From CAWINY01 sp963837635 (lineage in GTDB: Bacteria; Acidobacteriota; Terriglobia; Terriglobales; Acidobacteriaceae): a stretch of 64,000 nucleotides of DNA. The notes beneath the pieces are model-generated. The model saw nothing but the letters and a program-made list of their open reading frames with translations, did not search any database and was not told the origin of the DNA. Positions 24,562 through 33,290 of this stretch are shown piece after piece. Position numbers and translations under genes: made by a program. Position 1 is the first letter of the stretch, and each line of letters begins with the position of its first letter. The stretch covers positions 1,240,001 through 1,304,000 of the forward strand of contig CAWINY010000007.1 in NCBI GenBank assembly GCA_963837635.1, in the 5' to 3' direction.

Positions 24562-25637
24562 CGCGCCCCTTCAAGCTAGCCGGGGTAGGGCTGCTGGCCG
24601 GGATGGTTGCGCTCGTCACCTGGGCGGTTACACAGCATCAGACTGCCCCCAAAAAAGACGCGCCGCCAAAGCCTGAGAGCGCGTCCGTGAGCGTGTCGAT
24701 CGAGCAGGGGAAAGCTGTTCTGACCCTCGATGCTGATACCCAAGCCCGCATGAGTCTTGAAGTGGCCCCCCTCAAAGCCGCCAAATACCGGGAGCAGGTG
24801 CGCGCGACCGCGCTCGTGCTGGCGCCGCAGGATCTGGCTGATCTGCGCAGCGGCTACCTTACCGCCGAGGCGAACGCGGCCAAGGCGCGGGCCAGCCTGC
24901 AGGTCGCACAGAACGAATACAACCGCCTCAAGCTGCTCAACCAGGAGGACCAGAACGCATCGGACAAGTCAGTTCAGGCCGCCGAAGGCGCGTTACGTTC
25001 CGCGCAGGCTGACGTCGGAGTCACCGAGCAGCAGCTTCGGTTGCAGCGCGCCATGATCGCGCCGCATTGGGGTCCCACCATCGCGGAGTGGCTCGTCAGC
25101 GGCTCTCCCGCCTTCGCGCGGGTGCTGGAGCAGAAGGACTGGTTCGTGCAGGTCACCCTTCCGGCGGATTACCGCCCCACAACGCGCGACGCGTTTGGGG
25201 CGTCCCAGAATTTGGCTGCTCCCAGCCGCATCTCTCTTCAGCTTCCGGATGGCAGCGCGGTCGCGGCTACACTCGTTTCTTCGTATCCGCGCGTCGATCC
25301 GCGAATCCAGGGCGCGAATTTCCTGTACATCACGCCAGCTCATCCCGGAGTGGCGGCTGGTTTGAACCTACTGGCGGAGCTTCCGCTGGGGCAAGTTCTG
25401 CATGGCGTAGTTGTGCCGGAATCCGCCGTAGTCTGGTGGGAAGGGCAGGGTTGGGCGTATCAGCAGACGGGCGACCAAAGATTTGTCCGGCAACCAATGC
25501 CCACGGATGCTCCCGTTCGCAACGGATGGTTTGTGGGAGCCACGCTCGCACCCAATGACAAGCTGGTGCTTCGCGGCGCGCAGGCGCTGCTCTCTGCGGA
25601 GACGCGCCCGGCCTCGAGCGCGCTGGGCGACGAGTAG
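24558..25637 (+). CDS. RND efflux periplasmic adaptor (membrane fusion protein)
   Basis: A 359-residue adaptor starting at ATG 24558 (overlapping the preceding stop), with AAGGAGT upstream. One signal/anchor segment spans residues about 7-25. The HlyD/CusB-like organisation shows a hairpin coiled coil (LTAEANAAKARASLQVAQNEYNRLKLLNQ...AAEGALRSAQADVGVTEQQLRL) and beta-barrel segments (VPESAVVWWEGQGWAYQQTG). Unlike many CusB proteins there is no Met/His-rich metal-binding N-terminal region. It links the outer-membrane and inner-membrane parts of the pump encoded on either side. Confidence 0.88.
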   Translation: MTRPFKLAGVGLLAGMVALVTWAVTQHQTAPKKDAPPKPESASVSVSIEQGKAVLTLDADTQARMSLEVAPLKAAKYREQVRATALVLAPQDLADLRSGYLTAEANAAKARASLQVAQNEYNRLKLLNQEDQNASDKSVQAAEGALRSAQADVGVTEQQLRLQRAMIAPHWGPTIAEWLVSGSPAFARVLEQKDWFVQVTLPADYRPTTRDAFGASQNLAAPSRISLQLPDGSAVAATLVSSYPRVDPRIQGANFLYITPAHPGVAAGLNLLAELPLGQVLHGVVVPESAVVWWEGQGWAYQQTGDQRFVRQPMPTDAPVRNGWFVGATLAPNDKLVLRGAQALLSAETRPASSALGDE

Positions 25638-25648
25638 GAGCGCGACGG

Positions 25649-28600
25649 ATGCTGAACGCCATCGTTAGCTGGTCGCTTCGCTTCCGCGGCATTGTGGTGG
25701 CGCTGGCCTGCGCGCTACTGGCCTACGGGTTCTATTCGCTGAAAGAGGCCAACTATGAGGTCTTCCCCGAGTTCGCTCCGCCGCAGGTAACCATCCAGAC
25801 CGAGGCCCCGGGCCTGGCGCCGGAACAGGTCGAGGTCCTCGTCACCCAGCCCATCGAAAATGCGATTAACGGCGTGGGAGGCGTTGCCACCCTGCGCTCC
25901 GGCTCGATTCAGGGACTGTCGGTGATCACCGTCGGTTTCGAGCCGAGCAGCGATATATACCGTGACCGGCAGGTGGTGGCGGAGCGACTGGCGGGCATCA
26001 CCTCGTTTCTGCCGGCAGGGGTGCACACCCCCGGAATGACCCCGCTGACCACCTCGAGCAGCAATGTGCTGACCGTCGGCTTGACCTCTGCAGACGCAAG
26101 GGCTGATGGGCATACGCACGGTTGCCGACTGGGTCGTGCGCCAGCGCCTGCTGGCCGTCCCCGGGGTGGCGAAGGTGGCGGTCTTTGGCGGCGAAGTGCG
26201 CCAGATCCAGGTGCAGTACGATCCGCAACGGCTGATCCAGCACGGGCTCTCCGTGGAGGAAGTCTTGGCGGCAGCGCGCCGCGCCACCGGCATTCGCGGA
26301 GCCGGTTTCGTGGACACCGCCAACCAGCGGCTGGTTTTGCAAACCGAGGGACAGTCGCTCACCCCGGATCTGATCGCGCGCACGGTCGTCCTCCAGGAGA
26401 ACGGCGCCAACCTGACGCTGGGCGAGGTCGCCCAGGTGACCGACGCGCCCGAACCGCCCATCGGCGCCTCGACCGTCGACGGCAAGCCCGGCGTGATCCT
26501 GGTGATCTCGGGCCAGCTTGGGTCGAATACCTTGGATACGACCCGCCGGATTGAAGACGCACTGGCCGAGCTGCGACCCGCTCTGACCGAGCAAGGCATC
26601 TCGCTCTATCCCGCCCTGTTTCGCCCGGCGAACTTCATCTCCGTCGCCCTGCACAATGTCCGCACTTCGCTCATCATCGGCGCGTTCCTGGTCGTGGGTG
26701 TCCTGTTTCTATTTCTGTTCAATCTGCGAACCGCGGCGATCTCTTGCGTCGCGATTCCGCTGTCGCTGCTTGCCGCCCTGGTCATGACCGCTCGGCTCGG
26801 GTTCAGCATCAACACCATGACCCTGGGCGGGCTGGCAATCGCGCTCGGCGAAGTGGTGGACGACGCGGTGATCGATGTCGAAAACATCCTGCGGCGGGTG
26901 CGCGAGAACCGCGCATCAGCCAACCCGAGGCCGACGTTCAACGTGGTGCTGGACGCTTCCATCGAAGTGCGCAGCGCGGTGGTCTATGCGACCTTCGCCG
27001 TGGTGTTGGTGTTCGTCCCCGTGTTAACCATGTCCGGACTCGGGGGACGACTGTTCGCGCCGCTGGGGCTTGCCTACATCCTGGCAATCCTGACTTCACT
27101 CGTTGTGGCATTAACGGTTACGCCGGCCATGTGCCTGCTCCTGCTCGGGGGACGAGACTTGCCGGCGCATGACTCGCCGCTGGTGGCCTGGTCCAAGCGG
27201 CACTACCACTCCGTGCTGATTCACGTCGAAAGTCACTCCGGGTTGGCGATCACGGCGGTGGTGGTCCTCGTTGGCCTGGGGCTGGCCATCACTCCACTGC
27301 TGCGCAGCTCGTTTCTGCCGGAACTGCGCGAGGGACACTTCGTCATCCATTTTTCGGCGGTGCCCGGCACATCGCTGGAGGAATCGCTGCGCATCGGAAA
27401 CCAAGTTACGGCGGCCATCCGCAAGCTGCCCTACGTGCGCATGGTGGATCAGCGGGCAGGCCGTGCCGAAGCTGCCGACGACATTTGGGGTACGCACTAC
27501 AGCGAGATGGATGTGGATCTGGACCCCAACCAACCGCACCAGGAGCAGGCACAGGCTGAGATCTCCAAGGTGGTGGCGCAGTTTCCCGGCCTGTACTCCT
27601 CGGTGAAAACCTTCCTGGGCGAGCGAGTCGAAGAGACTATCTCCGGCTATACCGCGGCAGTGGTGGTGAATGTAGTGGGCAATGATTTGGACGTCCTGGA
27701 CCAGCAGGCCCCGGTGATCGCCGACATCCTGCAGAGAATTCCGGGGGCGAGAGAAGTGCAAGTCCAGTCGCCTCCCGGAATGCCGCAGGTGGTGGTGAGC
27801 TTGCGCCCGGCCGACGTTGCCCGCTGGGGGCTCGATCCGGTGCAGGTGCTCGAGGCGGTTTCGACCGCATACCAAGGCGAGACCACCGGCCAGGTGTACC
27901 AGGGCAACCGCGTCTTCGATGTTTCCGTGGTGCTCAAGCCGGAAGACCGCCGTAGCACGGCCGCCCTCGGCCACCTGCCGCTGCGCACCCCCGCCGGATA
28001 TTACGTGATGCTGAATCAGGTGGCCGACATTCATCAGACCTCCGGGCGTTACATCGTCCTGCACCAGGGCGCGCGCCGGGTTCAGGCCATCACGTGCAAC
28101 GTCAGGGGCCGTGATATCAACGCGTTCGTGGCTGAGGCCCAGCGGCGGGTCGCGACCTTGAAGCTGCCGGCTGGCACCTACGTCGAGTTCTCCGGATCCG
28201 CCGAGGCGCAGGCGCAATCCCGGCGTGATCTGTTGGTGCACTCCACGTTGGCGGGTTTTGGCATTCTCCTGCTGCTTTCCGTCATTATGGCCAATACCCG
28301 CAACTTGCTGCTCGTGCTTTTCAATCTGCCGTTTGCGTTGCTGGGCGGCGTGGCTGCTGCCTTCGTTACCGGAGGCATGCTCTCCATCGGATCGCTGGTT
28401 GGTTTCGTCACCTTGTTCGGAATTACCCTCCGCAACTCGATCATGATGATCTCTCACTACGAGCATCTGGTGTCAGAGGAAGGCATGACTTGGGGGTGGG
28501 ATGCGGCCGTCCGCGGCGCCATGGAACGGCTGGCGCCCATCCTGATGACCGCGTTGGTGACCGGCCTTGGCCTTCTGCCGCTGGCCATTGGCAGCGGCGC

Positions 28601-28751
28601 GCCCGGCCGGGAGATTGAAGGGCCGATGGCCATTGTCATCTTGGGCGGACTGTTCACCTCGACGGCGCTGAACCTGCTTATCCTGCCCACCCTGGCGTTG
28701 CGCTACGGCAAGTTTGAGGCGGCAACGGGGGTTGAAGAAGATCGGCTCTAA
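25649..28751 (+). pseudogene. Heavy-metal-type RND efflux pump (CzcA/CusA-like), frameshifted near codon 149
   Basis: The inner-membrane proton-driven pump of the operon. Frame one runs from ATG 25649 through VLTVGLTSAD (to about 26095); homology then continues in another frame from QGLMGIRTVADWVVRQR to the stop at 28751. One extra base near 26096 explains the break: removing it gives a continuous protein of about 1033 residues, the normal family length. Features of an intact pump are present: VFPEFAPPQVTIQTEAPGL, TM4 motif GGLAIALGEVVDDAVIDVEN with charged residues for proton transfer, and paired TM blocks. This could be a true frameshift, a sequencing error or recoding; the last 2646 bases have no stop. 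TAA 28749-28751 abuts a family A repeat. Confidence 0.85.
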
Positions 28752-28782
28752 CCCACATCTGCCAAAATCGGGCAGATGTGGG
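28752..28782. repeat. Family A palindrome abutting the RND stop codon
   Basis: CCCACATCTGCC, loop AAAATCG, GGCAGATGTGGG, reversed orientation, followed by GGCACC. It starts at the base after the TAA of the pump gene; TAACCC also occurs at the edge of other copies, so the element may supply the stop codon. Confidence 0.9.
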
Positions 28783-28838
28783 GCACCATCGGCGCTACAA
28801 CCCGATTTGTCATCCAACAACTGATCGGAGAACATAGG

Positions 28839-28918
28839 TTTGTCATTCCGAGCGAAGCGAGGAATCCCTTTAGAGGCTAGGGATTGATAGCGATTCCTCG
28901 CTTTGTTCGGAATGACAA
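28839..28918. repeat. Family G palindrome (gtcattccgagcg...gaggaatc)
   Basis: TTTGTCATTCCGAGCGAAGC and GCTTTGTTCGGAATGACAAA arms face each other across a loop. It lies in the leader of the YdjM-like gene. Comparable palindromes occur at 40498-40599 and 52115-52255. Confidence 0.8.
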
Positions 28919-28929
28919 AACACCTCCAC

Positions 28930-30099
28930 ATGGAACCTCTGACCCATCTTCTATTCGGCGCGACCCTGTCCCGGGCTGGATTCAACCGCAAGACGGCGCT
29001 GGCGACCGTCACCATGGCCCTCGCTGCCGAAGCGCCCGACCTCGATGTCCTCGGAGACTTCGGCGGGCGCATCTTCGGCTTCGAGCATCATCGCGGCATC
29101 ACCCACACCTTCATTGGCACGCCCTTCGTCGCAGCCTTGGTGGTCGGCGTACTTTACCTGTGGCATCGCTGGCGAGGCCGCCGCGCCCAGCTCTCAACCT
29201 GCGGCGCGCCCGACAGCGACGGACCCGCTATCTCCCCTGAACCGCGCTGGCGACTGCTTCTGTTGTTCGCCTGGATCGCCGCCTTGAGCCATCTGCTGCT
29301 GGACTACAGCAACAACTACGGCATCCGTCCCTTCGAACCGTTCAACTATCGCTGGTACTCGTGGGACATCGTGTTCGTTGTGGAACCGGTGCTGTGGGCC
29401 ATCCTGCTGGCTGGCCTCGTGCTCCCGCGTCTGTTCGCCTGGATCAACGAAGAAGTAGGGGTGCGCGGCAAGCCTGGCGAACCGCGGGGACGCCTCGCCG
29501 CCACCCTCGCCCTCCTCGCCGTAGTTGTGTTTTGGGGGGTGCGCGACTTCGAGCACCGGCGCGCCATAGCCGCTCTGGAGGCGCTCACGTATGACAACCA
29601 ACCGGCAGTGCGGGTCTCAGCTTACCCGTATTGGGTGAATCCTTTTAGGTGGTATGCCGTGGTGGAAACGCCAGCCACGTTCCACACCATGATCGTTGAT
29701 TCCCTACATCCGGAAGTTGACCCGCCAGGCGAGGCGAAGACCATCTACAAGCCCGAAGAGACGCCGGTCACGCTGGCCGCGAAGCGGACCTGGCTGGGGC
29801 AGGTTTATCTTGGCTGGGCGCAGTACCCGATCACTGAAGTCGAGCAGCTCACCGCGCCCGACTCGGGCTACCTGGTTCGCTTCTACGATCTGCGTTTCCT
29901 GTACCCGGGACGCCGGCGCGCCTTGCTCGGCGCATGGGTGCAGCTCGGACCTCAGCTCAACTTGGTGGCCGCGGGGTTTGGCCCGCGGGAAAGAGAGCAC
30001 GTCCGGCTGAGCAGTACTCAATACTTCATGCCGGCACCTGCGCCCCCGAGTCCGGTTTCGCGGGACCGGATTTCGCGTGGGAGGGCTCCTGCAGACTAG
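28930..30099 (+). CDS. YdjM-family membrane-bound metal-dependent hydrolase
   Basis: A 389-residue integral membrane protein from ATG 28930 (MEPLTHLLFGATLSRAGF). The family signature is complete at the N-terminus: THxxxG region, LAAEAPDLDVL (Asp pair) and FEHHRGITHTF with the metal-ligand His residues. Several TM spans follow (TFIGTPFVAALVVGVLYLW, LLLLFAWIAALSHLLL, FVVEPVLWAILLAGLVL), then a soluble C-terminal half of about 200 residues. E. coli YdjM is an SOS-induced membrane protein; the biochemical activity is unproven. The 3' end overlaps the convergent neighbour by 74 bases. Confidence 0.88.
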   Translation: MEPLTHLLFGATLSRAGFNRKTALATVTMALAAEAPDLDVLGDFGGRIFGFEHHRGITHTFIGTPFVAALVVGVLYLWHRWRGRRAQLSTCGAPDSDGPAISPEPRWRLLLLFAWIAALSHLLLDYSNNYGIRPFEPFNYRWYSWDIVFVVEPVLWAILLAGLVLPRLFAWINEEVGVRGKPGEPRGRLAATLALLAVVVFWGVRDFEHRRAIAALEALTYDNQPAVRVSAYPYWVNPFRWYAVVETPATFHTMIVDSLHPEVDPPGEAKTIYKPEETPVTLAAKRTWLGQVYLGWAQYPITEVEQLTAPDSGYLVRFYDLRFLYPGRRRALLGAWVQLGPQLNLVAAGFGPREREHVRLSSTQYFMPAPAPPSPVSRDRISRGRAPAD

Positions 30100-30859
30100 G
30101 CGCGGTTTCCAGTCGCGCCATGGAATCCTGGATGCATTTAAGCAGCATGGCCGGATCCTCGCCCGGCGACCAGACCGAAAAGCCGTGGTGGAAGGACACT
30201 TCGCGGCCCAGTGAGGCCTGGATGTTCCAGTCGTCGAGCTTGGCGTTCAGGCGATGCAGCGCATGGGTGGCCTCCAGCAAATCCGTGTCCGGCATGGCCA
30301 CCGTGAAATGCGCGCCCCGCATCCGGAGCACCGTGTCCGAGCCGCGAAAGTTTCCCCGCATCATATCCGCCAGTTCGCCGATGGTCTCGTCGTGGGCCAT
30401 CTCCCCAAAGCTCTCCGCCAAATGCTCCAGATTCACAAAATATAGGTGCAGAAAGGAGGTGGGCCGCCCGTAGCGGTTGCCGTGCGCCAGCATCTTCGGA
30501 ATCAAAACATGCAGATAGCTCGAATTGAACGCCTGGCTGACCGGATCGGTGAGCTTATCCAGGGATCGATCACTTATCTCCGTGAGCACCTGAAGCCGCT
30601 CGCCCCGGATGGAGCGCTGACGGTCGAGGAGATAGATATTTAACAGGACAATCAAGGCAATCAAGCCGCCGGTCACCTGGGGCAAGTATCGACTGTCCAA
30701 GATCACCGGTTGCTGACGCCACAGGCCAGGACTGATGATCGCGATCAACCCGGCAGCCAGGACAGCAACCACGAGCAAGACAAGGGCCCACAACTGGAGG
30801 TCGCGACCGTTCAAGCGCCTCATCAACAGATCGGCATCGGCAGGCCTGCGAGTTTCCAT
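30026..30859 (-). CDS. Membrane protein with degenerate GGDEF domain
   Basis: A 277-residue protein starting at ATG 30859. Two TM spans (about 20-45 and 62-80) flank a short external loop. The C-terminal half has the layout of a GGDEF domain (LTDPVSQAFNSSYL, the FLHLYFVNLEHLAESFGEMAHDE helix, the VLRMRGAHFTVAMP strand-turn), but the active-site GG(D/E)EF is replaced by RGAHF, so diguanylate cyclase activity is unlikely. It may bind nucleotide or act as a scaffold. Tail-to-tail overlap with the YdjM-like gene. Start and domain are moderately sure. Confidence 0.8.
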   Translation of the reverse strand: METRRPADADLLMRRLNGRDLQLWALVLLVVAVLAAGLIAIISPGLWRQQPVILDSRYLPQVTGGLIALIVLLNIYLLDRQRSIRGERLQVLTEISDRSLDKLTDPVSQAFNSSYLHVLIPKMLAHGNRYGRPTSFLHLYFVNLEHLAESFGEMAHDETIGELADMMRGNFRGSDTVLRMRGAHFTVAMPDTDLLEATHALHRLNAKLDDWNIQASLGREVSFHHGFSVWSPGEDPAMLLKCIQDSMARLETAPSLQEPSHAKSGPAKPDSGAQVPA

Positions 30860-31059
30860 GACAACTCCCCACAAGTGAAGAACGGCGCTCGGCAGCAGTT
30901 TTTCCGCTCCGCGCCAGGTTTAACCATCCTGATTCGATTGGGAGCAACTCGGGTTCCACCTCTGGATTAGGAAACCTGTGTAAATGAACTGACTTGGCTC
31001 GCCGCGGGTCAAAGAGACATCCACAAATCAGACAGGAATCTCAGAATTGGAAAGAAGTG

Positions 31060-31194
31060 ATTAGTGATTAGTGGTCGGTGGTCAGTGGTCAGTGGCCAGT
31101 GGTCAGTAATCAAGAAGTGGCCGGTGGTCCGTAATCAGTTGTTGGAGTCATTGGCGGGGGCACTGACCACTGATCACCACTCACTGACCACTGG
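31060..31194. repeat. Family E GTGGTCAGTGG repeat, palindromic block
   Basis: Repeats of GGTCAGTGGTCAGTGG (31078-31108) and the opposite CACTGACCACTGATCACCAC (31160-31192) form a long imperfect palindrome in the leader of the VOC gene. The 30860-31198 gap has no gene I can support. Confidence 0.7.
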
Positions 31195-31198
31195 TAGG

Positions 31199-31609
31199 AT
31201 GAAGGAGATGAGTAGTACACGCCGAACTGCGGCCAACCCCGATCCATCCAAGCCTCGGCAGTTTCGCCATCCGCCCGTCGCTATTTCGGCGCAGGGCTGG
31301 CGCTTTCATCATGTCGGCATTCCCACCGCGACTCCCCGGCCCGGGGAACACTACCTGGAGGGCTTCAAGGTTTTCGCCTCCGGCTTTGACACCAGCAGGT
31401 ACGGAGTGGAGTGGCTGCGCTTTGAAGCCGACAGTCCCGTTCCAGAACTGGTCCGCTCCGTTCCCCATGTTGCCTTTGAGGTGGACGATCTGGAAGCGGC
31501 TATCGCCGGTAAGGAGATTATCTTCCCGCCATTTTCGCCCTATCCCGGGGTCCGCGCGGCCATGATCGTGGAAAATGGCGCTCCCATTGAAGTACTGGAG
31601 TTCGCCTGA
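31199..31609 (+). CDS. VOC/glyoxalase-fold family protein
   Basis: A 136-residue protein; ATG 31199 or ATG 31208 may be the true start, since no clear ribosome binding site separates them. The sequence GWRFHHVGIPTATPRPGE, then VPHVAFEVDDLEAAIAGKEIIF and MIVENGAPIEVLEFA, follows the vicinal-oxygen-chelate pattern (HVGI; H in HVAFEV; a terminal Glu in IEVLEF) of glyoxalase-like proteins and dioxygenases. Substrate unknown. An upstream in-frame stretch only translates the family E repeat. Confidence 0.7.
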   Translation: MKEMSSTRRTAANPDPSKPRQFRHPPVAISAQGWRFHHVGIPTATPRPGEHYLEGFKVFASGFDTSRYGVEWLRFEADSPVPELVRSVPHVAFEVDDLEAAIAGKEIIFPPFSPYPGVRAAMIVENGAPIEVLEFA

Positions 31610-31623
31610 TCGGTGTGAGGAAA

Positions 31624-31688
31624 CAACGGATCGACACGGATTGAAACGGATCAGACAAGAACCGATCCGTCTTAATTCGTTGTTCGTT
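31624..31688. repeat. Family C palindrome
   Basis: CAACGGATCGACACGGATTG and ACCGATCCGTCTTAATTCGTTG arms downstream of the VOC gene, likely a transcript end. Confidence 0.65.
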
Positions 31689-31739
31689 TCTTGCTAGCGA
31701 GGAGAATCGGAAAATCAGAAATCGCGATCGAAAGTTGGC

Positions 31740-32096
31740 TCAGTTCTCCGGTTGCCCCTGAACTTGCCGCACACACTCCATTGCCCACCTTCTCAAACGG
31801 TCGCGCTTCTCTCCCGGCACGTCGGTAAACTCCAGTCCGGCCCGTCCGGAGCGATCCGACCAGGCAATCCTGCCGGTGCCGCTAATCTCGTCCTTGCTAT
31901 CTGGCAGGACGAACATGAACCGGACCGAGCAGTCCGTTGGCAGGACCTCCATGGTTTGCAGCGCAATGCCAAATTCACTGACATTGAGGACGAAGGCAGG
32001 TTCGCCCCGCCACTCCAGGGGTATGAGCTGAGGAATCTCGAAGCGAGGGGCTCGTCGTCGATTAACGTCGAATGGCGTTAGGGTAGTGGCGGCCAT
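31740..32096 (-). CDS. PilZ-domain protein
   Basis: A 118-residue single-domain protein. NRRRAPRFEIPQLIPLEW contains the RxxxR box and FVLNVSEFGIALQT the (D/N)xSxxG box of PilZ domains, the c-di-GMP receptor fold; the sixth strand follows in GTGRIAWSDRSGRAGLEFTDV. The usual Asp of DxSxxG is Asn, which is tolerated in some receptors. It may control motility or exopolysaccharide. Monocistronic, with only a weak start context. Confidence 0.85.
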   Translation of the reverse strand: MAATTLTPFDVNRRRAPRFEIPQLIPLEWRGEPAFVLNVSEFGIALQTMEVLPTDCSVRFMFVLPDSKDEISGTGRIAWSDRSGRAGLEFTDVPGEKRDRLRRWAMECVRQVQGQPEN

Positions 32097-32294
32097 GGAG
32101 CATTATTACCGATTACCAAAACATCCGAAAGTATTAGTTGAGTAACGTCACTTCAGTAACCTACCCCGCCGCCTGACTGGCGCGGCTCCGCCCCAGCAAG
32201 CGCAACACCGGCGCTTGCTGGGGACCCCTGAAGCGCTGGGCTAACGAATGTCGCCACTACGTGGCTCGCTATACCCTGCTGACGCTAAAGTCCC

Positions 32295-32525
32295 TTACGC
32301 GGCCGATACCTTTACTTTCCTGTTGCCGGACGTTGCCGCATCGGGCAGGCCCAGCTTGCGGAACATCGTCATCGCCGGGCACCAGTTGGTGAACGCGGAC
32401 TGAGTCAAGTTCAGGCCAACAAACGCAGTAAACAGGAACCAATACGGCGAAACCCAGTAGCCGAGGCCCACTGAGAGCAGCACGAAAACCCCAGCCATCA
32501 AGCGAACTGCGCGTTCCACAGTCAT
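32295..32525 (-). CDS. DUF2892 small inner-membrane protein
   Basis: A 76-residue protein from ATG 32525 with a GGGAGG ribosome binding site. Two TM spans (residues about 8-22 and 25-45) are followed by NWCPAMTMFRKLGLP, the WCP motif of the DUF2892 (YgaP transmembrane-like) family. In E. coli this segment follows a rhodanese domain; here it stands alone, as in many Acidobacteria and environmental bacteria. The C-terminal tail is basic. It lies close to the HEAT protein gene, with a family D repeat between. Confidence 0.85.
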   Translation of the reverse strand: MTVERAVRLMAGVFVLLSVGLGYWVSPYWFLFTAFVGLNLTQSAFTNWCPAMTMFRKLGLPDAATSGNRKVKVSAA

Positions 32526-32553
32526 GACAAACCTCCCTTTGCAAACCATAGGA

Positions 32554-32635
32554 GCCGCTGATTTGCGCTGATGAACGCCGATAAAGATAAGAATCTTCTA
32601 AGGAATCAGCGTTCATCAGCGTGAATCAGCAGCTA
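32554..32635. repeat. Family D palindrome abutting the HEAT-protein stop codon
   Basis: The left arm GCCGCTGATTTGCGCTGATG and the right arm ATCAGCGTTCATCAGCG...AATCAGCAGC. The right end reaches the TAG at 32633-32635, as seen at fmt. Confidence 0.75.
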
Positions 32636-33187
32636 GCTAAACTTGCTCAACGCCCACGAAGCTATCTTGCGGGTTTCGGGATCGGGGTGATGTTCCGCCG
32701 CGTGCGCCACGGCCTGGACCGCCTCAGGCGAACAGGCCGCTACAGGCGCGCCCACGCGTCCCAGTGCCCAATAGGCACCGCGCTCGATGGGTCCCGTTTG
32801 CAGGAAGTCCTCCTGATAGGCCAGCGAGCAGAGCATAGGAAGAAACTCCGCTTGCAACTCGGGGCGGACGGCCAAGATCTCGCCAATCCCCTCCGGGACC
32901 CCGAAGGGCACGGCACTCGATTCGTCATTCATGGCCCAAAAGAGGTTGCGCAACAGTTCGCGAACCCGCTCTTGCTGCATTAGGCCGTCGGCGCCAACCA
33001 CAATACCCAGGCTGCGGATGGCCTTCGATTTGAGCGCCTTGTCGGTTGACGAGAGCCGCCCGCGCAGGTAGCGGAGCGTTCTGCCCATTCCGCCCTTGGC
33101 TGCCTGGAGCAGGGCGCTCCGGTCTTCCTGCTCGACCGCTTGCTCGAGTTCTGCTTTCCAATCGTGCGTATTCTTGAACAACGCCAT
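32633..33187 (-). CDS. HEAT-repeat-like protein (DVU0298-type)
   Basis: A 184-residue helical protein. Repeated helix pairs with LLRNLFWAMNDES, GAYWALGRVGAP and ASWALSKFS have the ALGxxG-type consensus of HEAT/PBS-lyase repeats. Similar small proteins are known from sulfate reducers (DVU0298 family), where function is not established. No signal peptide or TM span. The start is at ATG 33187, with CAGGA just upstream. It could be a protein-protein adaptor. It lies downstream of the second RND operon and is read in the same direction. Confidence 0.75.
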   Translation of the reverse strand: MALFKNTHDWKAELEQAVEQEDRSALLQAAKGGMGRTLRYLRGRLSSTDKALKSKAIRSLGIVVGADGLMQQERVRELLRNLFWAMNDESSAVPFGVPEGIGEILAVRPELQAEFLPMLCSLAYQEDFLQTGPIERGAYWALGRVGAPVAACSPEAVQAVAHAAEHHPDPETRKIASWALSKFS

Positions 33188-33247
33188 CCTGAGTCCCCGC
33201 GAATCCTACGATTCTTCGCTTCCTTTGGTCGCTCCGTCGAACATCAT

Positions 33248-33278
33248 CCCACATCTGCCAAAGGCAGGCAGATGTGGG
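33248..33278. repeat. Family A palindrome
   Basis: CCCACATCTGCC, loop AAAGGCA, GGCAGATGTGGG, reversed, followed by GGCACCCTCC. It sits between the RND pump stop and the HEAT gene start. Confidence 0.9.
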
Positions 33279-33290
33279 GCACCCTCCGAT

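Noticed and set aside
26106..26554. Continuation of the first frame of the RND pump as a real C-terminus
   Set aside because: The residues after the break (Gly/Arg/Pro-rich) have no homology to the family; the correct continuation is in the shifted frame.
27111..28466. Minus-strand frame of 451 residues opposite the RND pump
   Set aside because: Low-complexity, His/Gln-rich shadow of the pump gene.
31060..31194. Repeated GGTCAGTGG units as a possible CRISPR array
   Set aside because: Units are short, without regular spacers or cas genes, and the second half is in the opposite orientation; it is a dispersed palindrome.
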